Origin: Antedon mediterranea
Taxonomy: Eukaryota; Echinodermata; Crinoidea; Comatulida; Antedonidae
Direction: 5' to 3'
Assembly (NCBI RefSeq): GCF_964355755.1
Contig: NC_092677.1
Location: forward strand, 23,530,101-23,594,100
DNA length: 64,000 nt
A program made the position numbers and the translations under genes. Positions 47,721 through 59,766 of this stretch are shown here, one piece after another; position 1 is the first letter of the stretch; every line of letters begins with the position of its first letter. Under the pieces are notes generated by a model that ran no database searches, was not told the origin of the DNA, and worked only from the letters and a program-made list of their open reading frames with translations.

Positions 47721-48639
47721 ATATCATGCTATATTAAACAACTATAAATTAGGTTGCATCACTTCACAATATACCTTTCCAAGCTTACAATAACCATAAA
47801 GAGGAATTAGTTTAGTGCATTTAGCTGATAAATAATAATACAAATCAATGCAACAAAAACTAAAGAAAGGCAGACGATCTCCCATGCACACGTGCACGCT
47901 CAGCTCCAATCTCAGTTTTGTTTACCAAAATAGAACCGTCCAAAATACTTAATTTCTCAAAAAGAAGATTGTACTTTTAAATAATTTTAGTATACGTACA
48001 AAAAGAAACATAACTCACTATTAAAAACTAGACTATGCATAGGCCTAGGCCCAGTTGTTTAAAAAACATAAAATCGGTATTTTAAATTCCTTACATTACA
48101 TATAGTAAAATGGAATATTCTTAAGCGCAAACATTATAGAGGGCGTCAAATCATTTAAGCATATTTAGCCGAAAATCATAATCAGAAAGGTCATTCCACA
48201 AACTTCTATAACTTATATAAATTCTACAATTCTCTAAAGAAAAAGAATTTCCTCTTACATTTATCCGATCCTTAGGCCTACATGATGAAATTTTAATCTA
48301 TAAGCCTATATATGCCTACATATATAACTCGTTACAGACTCCATACCTTATATATTATTATTTTGCAAAACTACACCATATCAACACCAGCTCTATGACG
48401 ACTATGCATTAATGTTGGTAATCTAATAAATTCAAACAAACTTTATATTATAATTTTTACGTAATCCTGGATTTAACCTAGTAGGTCTTTCTCAAGCAGA
48501 TCCTGATCTTTCATAGGATAGGATTTTTAAGTGTACTGTATTACAATATTCACATTACACCAATAACATTACATAAACTTCACTGGCTTAAATTAAACAA
48601 TGAATTATATTCAAACTAATGTTAATTACATATAAATCA
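47721..48639. other. AT-rich DNA, nothing recognised
   Basis: No supported feature. Confidence 0.45.
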
Positions 48640-48965
48640 TTTCATGACACATCACAACCATATTTCCACTTTAATTATACGAAGATCCTAAATGAAAGAT
48701 CTCTTACGGTACTAGTACATCTGTTCACTGTTTATTCCACGTAGTCGCCGATTATCGAGCCTTTGCAGTTACAGCTCGTCAACTGTGGAACAATCTTCCT
48801 AATCCAATTTAAAATGCACCTTCTTTGAATTTTTCAAAAGCCTTTTAATAACCCATCTTTTTTGTTCTTTGTAGTTTCAGTCTGTTTTTCTCTCATCTTT
48901 ATTTTTAAGCGTTTGGAACCATCTGTTGATTGTAAAAGCGCTATATAAATTTGACAACATTAACA
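48640..48965 (+). pseudogene. non-LTR retrotransposon 3' end with RT C-terminus
   Basis: The plus reading includes VADYRAFAVTARQLWNNLPN at about 48744-48803, the conserved 'R.F...A..LWN.LP' end of CR1/L2/jockey-type polymerases. It continues through a 3' UTR to AAAAGCGCTATATAAATTTG. It is truncated at the 5' side and interrupted by a stop. Confidence 0.7.
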
Positions 48966-49056
48966 ATATTCAACATAGGCTGAATCATGGCCTTTATACA
49001 TTAAAAAACTATCTGCTTTATAGAATTTAAAGGACCGATTTATCATTACGCATTTA

Positions 49057-49520
49057 TTAGGACTTTATTGTTCCTAGAAGAGTATAACTGTATCTACGAT
49101 GATTGTGTCTCACAAACAGAAATGTTGAAACGACGCTGAAAAACATTAATTTAATATTAATAATAATATTTATTCGGCAAAAGTACGTTTTACATTTCAT
49201 CTTGCCAGGAGCAAGTAATAGGCATGCGCCCAAACAGAAAACTGCTCTTACTCCATCATTATTATAAAATACAAAAATAACAAAAACCAAGTAGTACAAA
49301 ATTAAAAACAAAACAAAGTTATAATGAAATACACCAATTAGGAATAAGCTGCATTGAATAAACAATATAAATAATTTAATATTTTAAAATAAGAAATTTT
49401 TGGTGAGTTGGGCTTTAACGTCTGAAATTGTAGCACATTGTTTAATATCATTGGAAAGTTGCTTCCATAATCTAGGGAAAATTACTTCACAGCCAAAGAA
49501 AGCACAGTTGAATTTAAGGA
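49057..49520 (-). pseudogene. non-LTR retrotransposon 3' end with RT C-terminus (second family)
   Basis: The minus reading includes CEVIFPRLWKQLSNDIKQCA near 49428-49487 and ends in NFLF and a stop. It is followed by a 3' UTR with GGGCGCATGCCTATTACTTG and a GCCGAATAAATATTATT tail at about 49150-49180. 5' truncated. Confidence 0.65.
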
Positions 49521-50213
49521 ATAGTTTTTATTGATGCCTTCTAATCTTACCATACTTCAAACTTTCGACAAAATTGGGGGAAAGATATATTACAATTATT
49601 TCCATGAACAGTTGTACAGTAATTTTAGACTAGGGTTAAAAAAAAACTTGTTAAGACCAGGGAAAAGGAATTATTAATTATTATCTAATTAATTCCTCCA
49701 TGTTAAGACATCAGTCTGTAGTGTCTTATCTAAATCCTATATCTAAATACAATCATCGGTATAATAAAGCTTCCTCCGACATTAAACAAACGGATTCTAT
49801 CAAAGTAAAATTGTTTATTATTAATTCCATCGGTTTTAGGAATAGTTTATGCTATAATTTTTGCGGCATTTCCTGTTAACAGTCGGATACAACTGCTTTA
49901 TCAGTGAGATAGCAATACTGTAATTAACAACTCTATATGTTTATTTTCTTTTTGATTAAAATGTTTATATTTCATTATTACTTAATGCAAAAGCCTACAT
50001 TTTAATTCCAAAAAGCATTGATTTCTACATAATATTTTCAAGTGGTCATTATTGTTTAACTAATTTTAATTATTGATTTAAAAAAACTTACAATTAAAAG
50101 TTAATAATTCGGGTAGACACTAAAGAAAACACATCAGTAGTATTATTGAATGTCGATCGATAAAAATAAATATTTCTTTAAAAAAATGTAATTAATGTAA
50201 CATTATAATTTTT
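49521..50213. other. AT-rich DNA left of the tandem array
   Basis: Nothing recognised; array homology starts at about 50200. Confidence 0.5.
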
Positions 50214-50512
50214 CTAGAAATCAATAGAAAGATTGTGAACTGAACATTTTATTCCAATCCGTGCAGAGAGTATTAAGGAATAAAAATGTTAATTGTACTC
50301 ACATTTAATGGGAGTCAATAATAAGTACAATTATACATTTAAAACACTGAGTAAAAAAGAAACAAACAAATGGATTATGATACTGTACCTACAAAAATAA
50401 ATTTATTTAATAAAAAGAACTTGTTAAAAATATACTATTATTTACATGACGTCATTCAGGCAGGTTGTACAATGTTTACGTTAGACTATGAACAATAAAA
50501 CGTTCTCAATGT

Positions 50513-51273
50513 TTAATCAGCAAGTTCATGAGTATGTAAAAATAAGTTGTTATTATAAGACACGTGATTAGATGCTGACTGGAGTTCGATAGTCGTTTGA
50601 TAACTGGTGACGTCTGTCCAGTAGTCTGGTGAGATGCTTAAGAAGTTGTAGTTGAAGACCTCACTCAATTCTTCAACATTTTTGTCGGAATGTTCTACAT
50701 CTTCGTGTGTTTCTGATTCGTGTATCATGGCTGTAAAACAAAATAGGTTAAAATAACTTAAAGATGGCTCGTACAAGTAAGCGTTGTTCTTAATATAAAA
50801 ATGAAGAGATTCTAATTAATTATTAAAGAAACAAAGAGGATATATATTTGTTTATAAATGTTTTTCTTAATTTTAAAATACATAAGTATATTTGATATTT
50901 AATTTATACTTATGAGAAACAAGCAACAGTACTTACATGGACATTCCATTTGAAGCTCACGTAATAAATCGACATCACTGTCGTCATTGGTCTCACAGTC
51001 GCTATCACTGGTATAGTCGTCATCGCTGACCTCACATTCGTCACATGTCATCAGCACATCGGGAGACTCACACACTGACGTTATTGAATCACTTGGTAGA
51101 TGTGGAAAGTATATTCTGAGATCGGAATCCATCTCAGTTTGTAGAAGATCTTCTCTTGATAAATACGGTAGTGGACTGTCATCTTCTTCGATGTCATCAT
51201 GGAAGGTTGTAGAATACATTTCATACCACGGGAGTCTGTTATAGTCACCAATTGAAGATGTTCCAGGATTCAT
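50513..51273 (-). CDS. small acidic two-exon protein, array copy 1 (184 aa)
   Basis: Exons 50937-51273 and 50513-50730 join across a 206-nt GT-AG intron (donor GTAAGT, acceptor TTTTGTTTTACAG). The start is the first ATG of a conserved MNPGTSSIGDYNRLPWYEMY N-terminus. Visible parts: SPLPYLSREDLLQTEMDS (about 33-50), a Cys pair in CDECEVSDDD, an acidic Ser-Asp run (84-102; CK2-site-like), DLLRELQ, then in exon 2 an Asp/Glu-rich linker and EVFNYNFLSISPDYWTDV. There is no signal peptide, membrane segment or known fold. It is acidic and probably disordered, so nuclear or cytosolic. AATAAA lies on the minus strand at 50402-50407. The family is not recognised. Coding status is supported because the exons are far better conserved between copies than the intron. 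It ends HTHELAD, unlike the other copies. Confidence 0.8.
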
Positions 51274-51550
51274 TGTAGTATTACGGATTAATTGCAGAAT
51301 ACGTAAAACTTGATGTAATTAAGCAGATCGTTGGTTCAGATATTTAGGTTATAGCAGTTGAATGTCTATTGAGAAATTGATGATAATTCCACAAATCACT
51401 TGTTTTTATCACGTGGGTTTACTTTTCCTATTGTTTTAATTATTATTTGTTAGCCAATCAAAATGTGTGAAAATTCGCGGTTCCGTCGTAAATCGGTGGC
51501 GGAATGACGTTTGATGATTGATAACGCCGCTTTAACAATAGAGACATTAT
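51274..51550 (-). promoter_or_regulatory. putative promoter region of copy 1
   Basis: The 5' flank keeps, in all four complete copies, a CACGTG E-box (51413-51418), an inverted CCAAT box (51453-51457), an AATTCGCGGTTCCGTCG block and, nearer the ATG, TATAACCTAAATA. These are candidate elements only; the transcription start is unknown. Confidence 0.35.
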
Positions 51551-52127
51551 TTAAAACTATAAATACGAGCTAATTATTATATCAAAAAATTAAGATTAAA
51601 ATAATTAGAAACGTCATAATATTTTAATCCTATACAATATGATGGAATAAGTAAAAACTGTTGAATATATTTAGGTATATTTTTAAAATAAAATTTGATA
51701 AAATAATTTTTGTTCTTCCATTACTTGAAATCAGTTTAAATGAAATATTTTGAATACATTAACTTTATATCTTCGATTAAATCTTAAAAATTTGCGAAAT
51801 TATAGGCCTACAATGTTATTATTAAGAAGCTATATCTGATGCAGCCCATATCAGTTATAAGTTAAATTATCTTTTAAAAAATGCAATTAATTTAAAACTA
51901 TTATATTTAAAAAAAAATAATAGTGAAGATTGAACTAGTTTAGTGTTTATTCACCCTAAGTTCTTATAGAACTAAAATAAATGTACAAGCTCTTAATTTG
52001 AGTTCATTTAAGTAGCAAGAATATACAGTATAATAGGTTCACAGTAACTAAAGTAATTGTTTGAACCGTTTAAGCCTATTAAAATTGAAAAAAACTTTGG
52101 GCAATTAAAACATTCGTAGTTCGTGAA

Positions 52128-52200
52128 GCCCGGTTAGCTCAGTTGGTAGAGCATCAGACTTTTAATCTGAGGGTCAAGGGTTCAAGTCCCTTATTGGGCG
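52128..52200 (+). tRNA. tRNA-Lys (UUU), unit 1, intact
   Basis: 73 nt. Acceptor stem GCCCGGT pairs with ATTGGGC (two G-U), discriminator G, D arm GCTC/GAGC, anticodon loop CTTTTAA with TTT, T arm AGGGTTCAAGTCCCT. A and B boxes are canonical. A T5 terminator follows at 52206-52210. No intron. Confidence 0.97.
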
Positions 52201-53159
52201 TAATGTTTTTGACATTTTATTATCTTTTTTAGTACTTAAAAACAACTTATGAATCACAGAACTTTCTGTTATGTCGCTCAGTTAGAGGATCAAACCTTTG
52301 TCTTCTATTAATCTAAATAAGTACATCGATTTAAATATTTTTTGAAACATTATAATTATGTCTTTAGGTTAAAATATTTGGAAAATCATACAATGTTACA
52401 CGCAGCCCGTTTGTTTAAGTTGATATAACCTGTTTACTATCCTATAATATTAGAAATACTCTGAAATATAATCTTTTAAGTACATTCATGATTACTTGTA
52501 CATTCATTTAAAACTCTATATATGTTTGTTTTTTTTTAAATTTTACCCATTGTATTTTTTAACTACATGTTCTTTCCACTTTTATTTCCTTTCTTGCAGT
52601 ATAAAAATATGTTAATTATTGGTTGTATGTTCGTTGCTACTCTGTATTTCTCTATAACTTGTAGAAATAACTGTTTAATATTTGTTTTTTAATTTGGTTA
52701 CCCTACTAAATATAATGTGTTACCAGGAAAGAGTGTTCACTCATCCCTGGTGTTACTATGTCAGTACCAATAAATGAAATCAATTCGTTTCTTTCTTGCC
52801 GTCGTACTTTGAAAAGTATACTGTATTTTTCTATTGCTGTATTTAGAATTAAAAACCAATGGGCAATTTAAAACGAATGGCTTATGTAGTCAACGGGAAC
52901 CACGGCCGGTTACACACCCACAGTATTATTGTGTTCACATCACAATATCAATACAATTCAATCGGAAACGCCTTTCTTTTATGAAATATACAACTGGAAT
53001 ATCTATGCTATTACTGTTATTTTGGGCGTTATAAGTAACAAATGATTGATAGAAGTTATTGCTGTACATTATAAATTACGCAATTTAAAAAAAAATGTAG
53101 GCCTATTTGGTACAAATGTTTCTTTTTCAAAATGCAGTTAATTTAACATTATAATTGTT
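52201..53159. other. spacer of unit 1 (tRNA to next gene's 3' end)
   Basis: Conserved between units but without a frame common to all. A CTTTCTTGCAG acceptor-like site near 52590 precedes a short frame broken in units 1 and 4. Nothing else recognised. Confidence 0.6.
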
Positions 53160-53522
53160 CTAGAAATCATTAGAAAGATTGTGATTGAAAATTTTATTCC
53201 AATCCATGCAGAGTGTATTAAAGAATATATATGGTAATTGTACTCACATTTAATGGGAGTCAAAATAATATGCGAAAATACATGACACGAACGAATCTAC
53301 CATTTATTCTCCCTAAGAGTTATCTAAGTACAATTATACCTTTAAAACGCAGAGTAAAAAAGAAACCAAACAAACGAATTATGATAGGTAATAACATAAA
53401 TTTATTAAATATAAATCACTGGTTAAAACTATAATTTATATACTATTATTTACATGACGTCATTCAGGTCGTACAATGTTTACGTTAGCCTATGAACTAT
53501 TAAAAACGTTCTCAAAGTTTAA

Positions 53523-54255
53523 TCAGCAAGTTCTGTGAGTATGTAAAAATAAGTTGTTATTATAAGACACGTGATTAGATGCTGGCTGGAGTTTGGTAGT
53601 CAGTTGATAGCTGGTGACGACGTCTGTCCAGTAGTCTGGTGAGATGCTTGAGAAGTTGTAGTTGAAGACCTCACTCCATTCCATTTCTTTATCATTGTTC
53701 TTTGTACCTTCTTCGTTTTGTGTGATGGATTCAGATTCGTCTAACATGGCTGTAAAAGATAATCAAATTATTTAATATAAATATATAAAAATGTAACGAC
53801 AACGTGATTAAAAGAATTTTATGAAAGACATTATTACATTATAATAATGTTCGTCCTTCTATTAGTATTTTAAACTTTAGAGAAACTTTTAGTATGATAA
53901 ATACACAACAGTACTTACAAGGACATCCCATTTGAAGCTCACGTAATAAATCGGCATCACTGTCGTCACTGGTCTCACAGTCGCTATCACTGGCATAGTC
54001 GTCATCGCTGACCTCACATTCGTCACATGTCATTAACACATCGGGAGACTCACACACTGGCGTTGTAGAATCACTTGGTAGATGTGGAAAGTAGATTCTG
54101 AGATTTGAATCCATTTCAGTTTGTAGAAGATCTTCTCTTGACAAATACGGTAGTGGACTGTCATCTTCTTCGATGTCATCATGGAAGGTTGTAGAATACA
54201 TTTCATACCACGGGAGTCTGTTATAGTCACCAATTGAAGATGTTCCAGGATTCAT
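53523..54255 (-). CDS. small acidic two-exon protein, array copy 2 (187 aa)
   Basis: Exons 53919-54255 and 53523-53749, with a 169-nt intron. Exon 1 differs from copy 1 by a few substitutions (MDSNLRIYF, STTPVCESP, DYASDSDCETSDDSDADLL). Exon 2 begins MLDESESITQNEEGTKNNDK, more diverged and three codons longer than copy 1, but converges on EVFNYNFSSISPDYWTDVV. A 1-nt indel near the end changes the C-terminus to HTHRTC. AATAAA is at 53401-53406 (minus). Predicted protein identical to copy 3. Confidence 0.82.
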
Positions 54256-54805
54256 TGTAGTATTACGGATTAATCGCAGAATACGTAAAACTTGACGTAA
54301 TTAAGCAGATCGTTGGTTCAGATATTTACGTTATAGCAGTTGAATGTCTATTGAGAAATTGATGACAATTCTACAAATCACTTGTTTTTATCACGTGGGT
54401 TTACTTTCCCTATTGTTTTAATTATTATACGTTAGCCAATCAAAATGTGTGAAAATTCGCGGTTCCGTCGTAAATCGTTTGATGATTGATAACGCCGCTT
54501 TAACAATAGAGACATTATTTAAAACTATAAATACGAGCTAATTATTATATCAAAAAATTAAGATTAAAATAATTAGAAACGTCATAATATTTTAATCCTA
54601 TACAATATGATGGAATAAGTAAAAACTGTTGAATATATTTAGGCCTATTTTTAAAATAAAATTTTATAAAATAATTTTTGTTCTTGCATTACTTGAAATC
54701 AGTTTAAATGAAATATTTTGAATACATTAACTTTATATCTTAGGTTAAATCTTGAAAATTTGCGAAATTATAGGCCCACAATGTTATTATGAAGCTATAT
54801 CTGAT

Positions 54806-54836
54806 CATATAGAGATATTACTATAATATCTCTATG
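54806..54836. mobile_element. 31-bp palindromic mini-insertion in unit 2
   Basis: 12-bp perfect arms (ATAGAGATATTA / TAATATCTCTAT) around CTA, bordered by a perfect 7-bp direct repeat ATCTGAT (54799-54805, 54837-54843). Units 1 and 4 carry the empty site with one ATCTGAT, giving direct evidence of insertion. Confidence 0.85.
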
Positions 54837-55130
54837 ATCTGATGCAGCCCATATCAGTTATAAGTTAAATTATCTTTTAAAAAATGCAATTAATTTAACA
54901 CTATTATATTTTCTAAAAAAATAATAGTAAAGATTGAACTAGTTTAGTGTTTATTCACCCTAAGTTCTTATAGAACTAAAATAAATGTACAAGCTCTTAA
55001 TTTGAGTACATTTAAGTAGCAAGAATATACAATATAATAGGTTCACAGTAACTAAAGTAATTGTTTGAACCATTTAAGCCTATTAAAATTTAAAAAAACT
55101 TTGGGCAATGAAAACATTCGTAGTTCATGA

Positions 55131-55180
55131 GCATCAGACTTTTAATCTGAGGGTCAAGGGTTCAAGTCCCTTATTGGTCG
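55131..55180 (+). pseudogene. tRNA-Lys relic lacking 5' acceptor and D arm, unit 2
   Basis: Starts at GCATCAGACTTTTAATCTGA. The anticodon and T arms are kept, but the first 23 nt of the tRNA are deleted and the 3' end reads TTGGTCG. The A box is lost, so it is not expected to be expressed. Confidence 0.92.
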
Positions 55181-55282
55181 TATTCGTTTTTTGCTTCCAG
55201 TATCTTTCATGTCAATTTTATACTTTAGGCCAATTGAGATAAAAAACAACTTCTAAGAATGAGAACAAGGTATTTTTATGAA

Positions 55283-55355
55283 GCCCGGTTAGCTCAGTTG
55301 GTAGAGCATCAGACTTTTAATCTGAGGGACAAGGGTTTAAGTCCCGTATTGGGCG
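55283..55355 (+). pseudogene. tRNA-Lys (UUU) with damaged T arm, unit 2
   Basis: 73 nt with good acceptor, D and anticodon arms. The T loop has TTTAAGT instead of TTCAAGT (loss of invariant C56 and of the B-box C) and a stem mismatch (CCCGT). Probably inactive or weak. Confidence 0.8.
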
Positions 55356-55459
55356 TATTTGTTTTTTGCTTCCATTATCTTTGAAGTCAATTTTATACTT
55401 TAGGCCAATTGAAATTTAAAAAAAAACGTCTAAGAATGAGAACAAGGTATTTATATGAA

Positions 55460-55531
55460 GCCCGGTTAGCTCAGTTGGTAGAGCATCAGACTTTAATCTG
55501 AGGGTCAAGGGTTCAAGTCCCTTATTGGGCG
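55460..55531 (+). pseudogene. tRNA-Lys with 1-nt deletion in anticodon loop, unit 2
   Basis: Identical to the intact gene of unit 3 (58765-58837) except that one T is missing: loop CTTTAA, six nucleotides. This would disrupt the anticodon. It is either a new mutation or a base-call error in a T run. Confidence 0.8.
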
Positions 55532-56463
55532 TAATATTTTTTTCCATTTTATTATCTTTTTTAGTACTTAAAAACAACTTATGAATCACAGAACTTTCTG
55601 TTATGTCTCTCAGTTAGAGGATCACACCTTTATCTTCTATTAATCTAAATAAGTACATCGATTTAAATATTTTTTGAAACATTATAATTATGTCTTTAGG
55701 TTACAATATTTGGGAAATCATACAATGTTACACGCAGCCCGTTTGTTTAAGTTGATATAACCTGTTTACTATCCTATAATATTAGAAATACTCTGAAATA
55801 TAATCTTAATCTTCATTTAAAACTCTATATATGTTTGTTTTTTTTAATTTTACCCATTATATTTTTTAACTACATGTGTTTCTTTCCTCTTTTATTTCCT
55901 TTCTTGCAGTATAAAAATATGTTAATTATTGGTTGTATGTTCGTTGCTACTCTGTATTTCTCTATAACTTGTAGAAATAACTGTTTAATATTTGTTTTTT
56001 ATTTGGTTACCCTACTAAATATAATGTGTTACCAGGAAAGAGAGTTCACTCATCCCTGGTGTAACTATGTGAGTACCAATAAATTAAATCAATTCGTTTC
56101 TTTCTTGCCGTGGTACTTTGAAAAGTATACTGTATTTTTCTATTGCTGTATTTAGAATTAAAAACCAATGGGCAATTTAAAACGAATGGCTTATATAGTC
56201 AACGGGAACCACGGCCGGTTACACACCCACAGTATTATTGTGTTCACATCACAATATCAATTCAATCGGAAACGCCTTTCTTTTATGAAATATACAACTG
56301 GAATATCTTTGCTATTACTGGTATTTTGGGCGTTATAAGTAACAAATGATTGATAGAAGTTATTGCTGTACATTATAAATTACGCAATTTAAAAAAAAAT
56401 GTAGGCCTATTTGGTACAAATGTTTCTTTTTCAAAATGCAGTTAATTTAACATTATAATTGTT
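55532..56463. other. spacer of unit 2
   Basis: Carries a 106-codon plus frame (55835-56155) shared with unit 3 only; see rejected items. No supported gene. Confidence 0.55.
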
Positions 56464-56826
56464 CTAGAAATCATTAGAAAGATTGTGATTGAAAATTTTA
56501 TTCCAATCCATGCAGAGTGTATTAAAGAATATATATGGTAATTGTACTCACATTTAATGGGAGTCAAAATAATATGCGAAAATACATGACACGAACGAAT
56601 CTACCATTTATTCTCCCTAAGAGTTATCTAAGTACAATTATACCTTTAAAACGCAGAGTAAAAAAGAAACAAAACAAACGAATTATGATAGGTAATAACA
56701 TAAATTTATTAAATAAAAATCACTGGTTAAAACTATAATTTATATACTATTATTTACATGACGTCATTCAGGTCGTACAATGTTTACGTTAGCCTATGAA
56801 CTATTAAAAACGTTCTCAAAGTTTAA

Positions 56827-57559
56827 TCAGCAAGTTCTGTGAGTATGTAAAAATAAGTTGTTATTATAAGACACGTGATTAGATGCTGGCTGGAGTTTGG
56901 TAGTCAGTTGATAGCTGGTGACGACGTCTGTCCAGTAGTCTGGTGAGATGCTTGAGAAGTTGTAGTTGAAGACCTCACTCCATTCCATTTCTTTATCATT
57001 GTTCTTTGTACCTTCTTCGTTTTGTGTGATGGATTCAGATTCGTCTAACATGGCTGTAAAAGATAATCAAATTATTTAATATAAATATATAAAAATGTAA
57101 CGACAACGTGATTAAAAGAATTTTATGAAAGACATTATTACATTATAATAATGTTCGTCCTTCTATTAGTATTTTAAACTTTAGAGAAACTTTTAGTATG
57201 ATAAATACACAACAGTACTTACAAGGACATCCCATTTGAAGCTCACGTAATAAATCGGCATCACTGTCGTCACTGGTCTCACAGTCGCTATCACTGGCAT
57301 AGTCGTCATCGCTGACCTCACATTCGTCACATGTCATTAACACATCGGGAGACTCACACACTGGCGTTGTAGAATCACTTGGTAGATGTGGAAAGTAGAT
57401 TCTGAGATTTGAATCCATTTCAGTTTGTAGAAGATCTTCTCTTGACAAATACGGTAGTGGACTGTCATCTTCTTCGATGTCATCATGGAAGGTTGTAGAA
57501 TACATTTCATACCACGGGAGTCTGTTATAGTCACCAATTGAAGATGTTCCAGGATTCAT
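56827..57559 (-). CDS. small acidic two-exon protein, array copy 3 (187 aa)
   Basis: Exons 57223-57559 and 56827-57053. Same splice sites and same predicted protein as copy 2, reflecting a very recent duplication of the whole unit. AATAAA is at 56705-56710 (minus). The promoter-side E-box and CCAAT box are retained. Confidence 0.82.
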
Positions 57560-58109
57560 TGTAGTATTACGGATTAATCGCAGAATACGTAAAACTTGAC
57601 ATAATTAAGCAGATCGTTGGTTCAGATATTTACGTTATAGCAGTTGAATGTCTATTGAGAAATTGATGACAATTCTACAAATCACTTGTTTTTATCACGT
57701 GGGTTTACTTTCCCTATTGTTTTAATTATTATACGTTAGCCAATCAAAATGTGTGAAAATTCGCGGTTCCGTCGTAAATCGTTTGATGATTGATAACGCC
57801 GCTTTAACAATAGAGACATTATTTAAAACTATAAATACGAGCTAATTATTATATCAAAAAATTAAGATTAAAATAATTAGAAACGTCATAATATTTTAAT
57901 CCTATACAATATGATGGAATAAGTAAAAACTGTTGAATATATTTAGGCCTATTTTTAAAATAAAATTTTATAAAATAATTTTTGTTCTTGCATTACTTGA
58001 AATCAGTTTAAATGAAATATTTTGAATACATTAACTTTATATCTTAGGTTAAATCTTGAAAATTTGCGAAATTATAGGCCCACAATGTTATTATGAAGCT
58101 ATATCTGAT

Positions 58110-58140
58110 CATATAGAGATATTACTATAATATCTCTATG
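58110..58140. mobile_element. 31-bp palindromic mini-insertion in unit 3
   Basis: Identical to 54806-54836 with the same ATCTGAT duplication. It was inherited through unit duplication and is not an independent insertion. Confidence 0.85.
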
Positions 58141-58434
58141 ATCTGATGCAGCCCATATCAGTTATAAGTTAAATTATCTTTTAAAAAATGCAATTAATTT
58201 AACACTATTATATTTTCTAAAAAAATAATAGTAAAGATTGAACTAGTTTAGTGTTTATTCACCCTAAGTTCTTATAGAACTAAAATAAATGTACAAGCTC
58301 TTAATTTGAGTACATTTAAGTAGCAAGAATATACAATATAATAGGTTCACAGTAACTAAAGTAATTGTTTGAACCATTTAAGCCTATTAAAATTTAAAAA
58401 AACTTTGGGCAATGAAAACATTCGTAGTTCATGA

Positions 58435-58484
58435 GCATCAGACTTTTAATCTGAGGGTCAAGGGTTCAAGTCCCTTATTGGTCG
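58435..58484 (+). pseudogene. tRNA-Lys relic lacking 5' part, unit 3
   Basis: Same truncation as the unit 2 relic at 55131-55180. Confidence 0.92.
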
Positions 58485-58586
58485 TATTCGTTTTTTGCTT
58501 CCAGTATCTTTCATGTCAATTTTATACTTTAGGCCAATTGAGATAAAAAACAACTTCTAAGAATGAGAACAAGGTATTTTTATGAA

Positions 58587-58659
58587 GCCCGGTTAGCTCA
58601 GTTGGTAGAGCATCAGACTTTTAATCTGAGGGACAAGGGTTTAAGTCCCGTATTGGGCG
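58587..58659 (+). pseudogene. tRNA-Lys (UUU) with damaged T arm, unit 3
   Basis: Same TTTAAGT and CCCGT changes as 55283-55355. Confidence 0.8.
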
Positions 58660-58764
58660 TATTTGTTTTTTGCTTCCATTATCTTTGAAGTCAATTTTAT
58701 ACTTTAGGCCAATTGAAATTTAAAAAAAAAACGTCTAAGAATGAGAACAAGGTATTTATATGAA

Positions 58765-58837
58765 GCCCGGTTAGCTCAGTTGGTAGAGCATCAGACTTTT
58801 AATCTGAGGGTCAAGGGTTCAAGTCCCTTATTGGGCG
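58765..58837 (+). tRNA. tRNA-Lys (UUU), unit 3, intact
   Basis: 73 nt, identical to the unit 1 gene, with a complete seven-base anticodon loop and canonical A/B boxes. A T7 run follows at 58843-58849. Confidence 0.96.
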
Positions 58838-59766
58838 TAATATTTTTTTCCATTTTATTATCTTTTTTAGTACTTAAAAACAACTTATGAATCACAGAAC
58901 TTTCTGTTATGTCTCTCAGTTAGAGGATCACACCTTTATCTTCTATTAATCTAAATAAGTACATCGATTTAAATATTTTTTGAAACATTATAATTATGTC
59001 TTTAGGTTACAATATTTGGGAAATCATACAATGTTACACGCAGCCCGTTTGTTTAAGTTGATATAACCTGTTTACTATCCTATAATATTAGAAATACTCT
59101 GAAATATAATCTTAATCTTCATTTAAAACTCTATATATGTTTGTTTTTTTTAATTTTACCCATTATATTTTTTAACTACATGTGTTTCTTTCCTCTTTTA
59201 TTTCCTTTCTTGCAGTATAAAAATATGTTAATTATTGGTTGTATGTTCGTTGCTACTCTGTATTTCTCTATAACTTGTAGAAATAACTGTTTAATATTTG
59301 TTTTTTATTTGGTTACCCTACTAAATATAATGTGTTACCAGGAAAGAGAGTTCACTCATCCCTGGTGTAACTATGTGAGTACCAATAAATTAAATCAATT
59401 CGTTTCTTTCTTGCCGTGGTACTTTGAAAAGTATACTGTATTTTTCTATTGCTGTATTTAGAATTAAAAACCAATGGGCAATTTAAAACGAATGGCTTAT
59501 ATAGTCAACGGGAACCACGGCCGGTTACACACCCACAGTATTATTGTGTTCACATCACAATATCAATTCAATCGGAAACGCCTTTCTTTTATGAAATATA
59601 CAACTGGAATATCTTTGCTATTACTGGTATTTTGGGCGTTATAAGTAACAAATGATTGATAGAAGTTATTGCTGTACATTATAAATTACGCAATTAAAAA
59701 AAAATGTAGGCCTATTCGGTACAAATGTTTCTTTTTCAAAATGCAGTTAATTTAACATTAATTGTT
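58838..59766. other. spacer of unit 3
   Basis: Near-identical to the unit 2 spacer; no supported gene. Confidence 0.55.

Noticed and set aside
55835-59461. 106-codon hydrophobic plus frame in units 2 and 3
   Set aside because: Units 1 and 4 carry a frameshift (extra A), so the frame is not conserved across the array. Identity of units 2 and 3 reflects recent duplication only.
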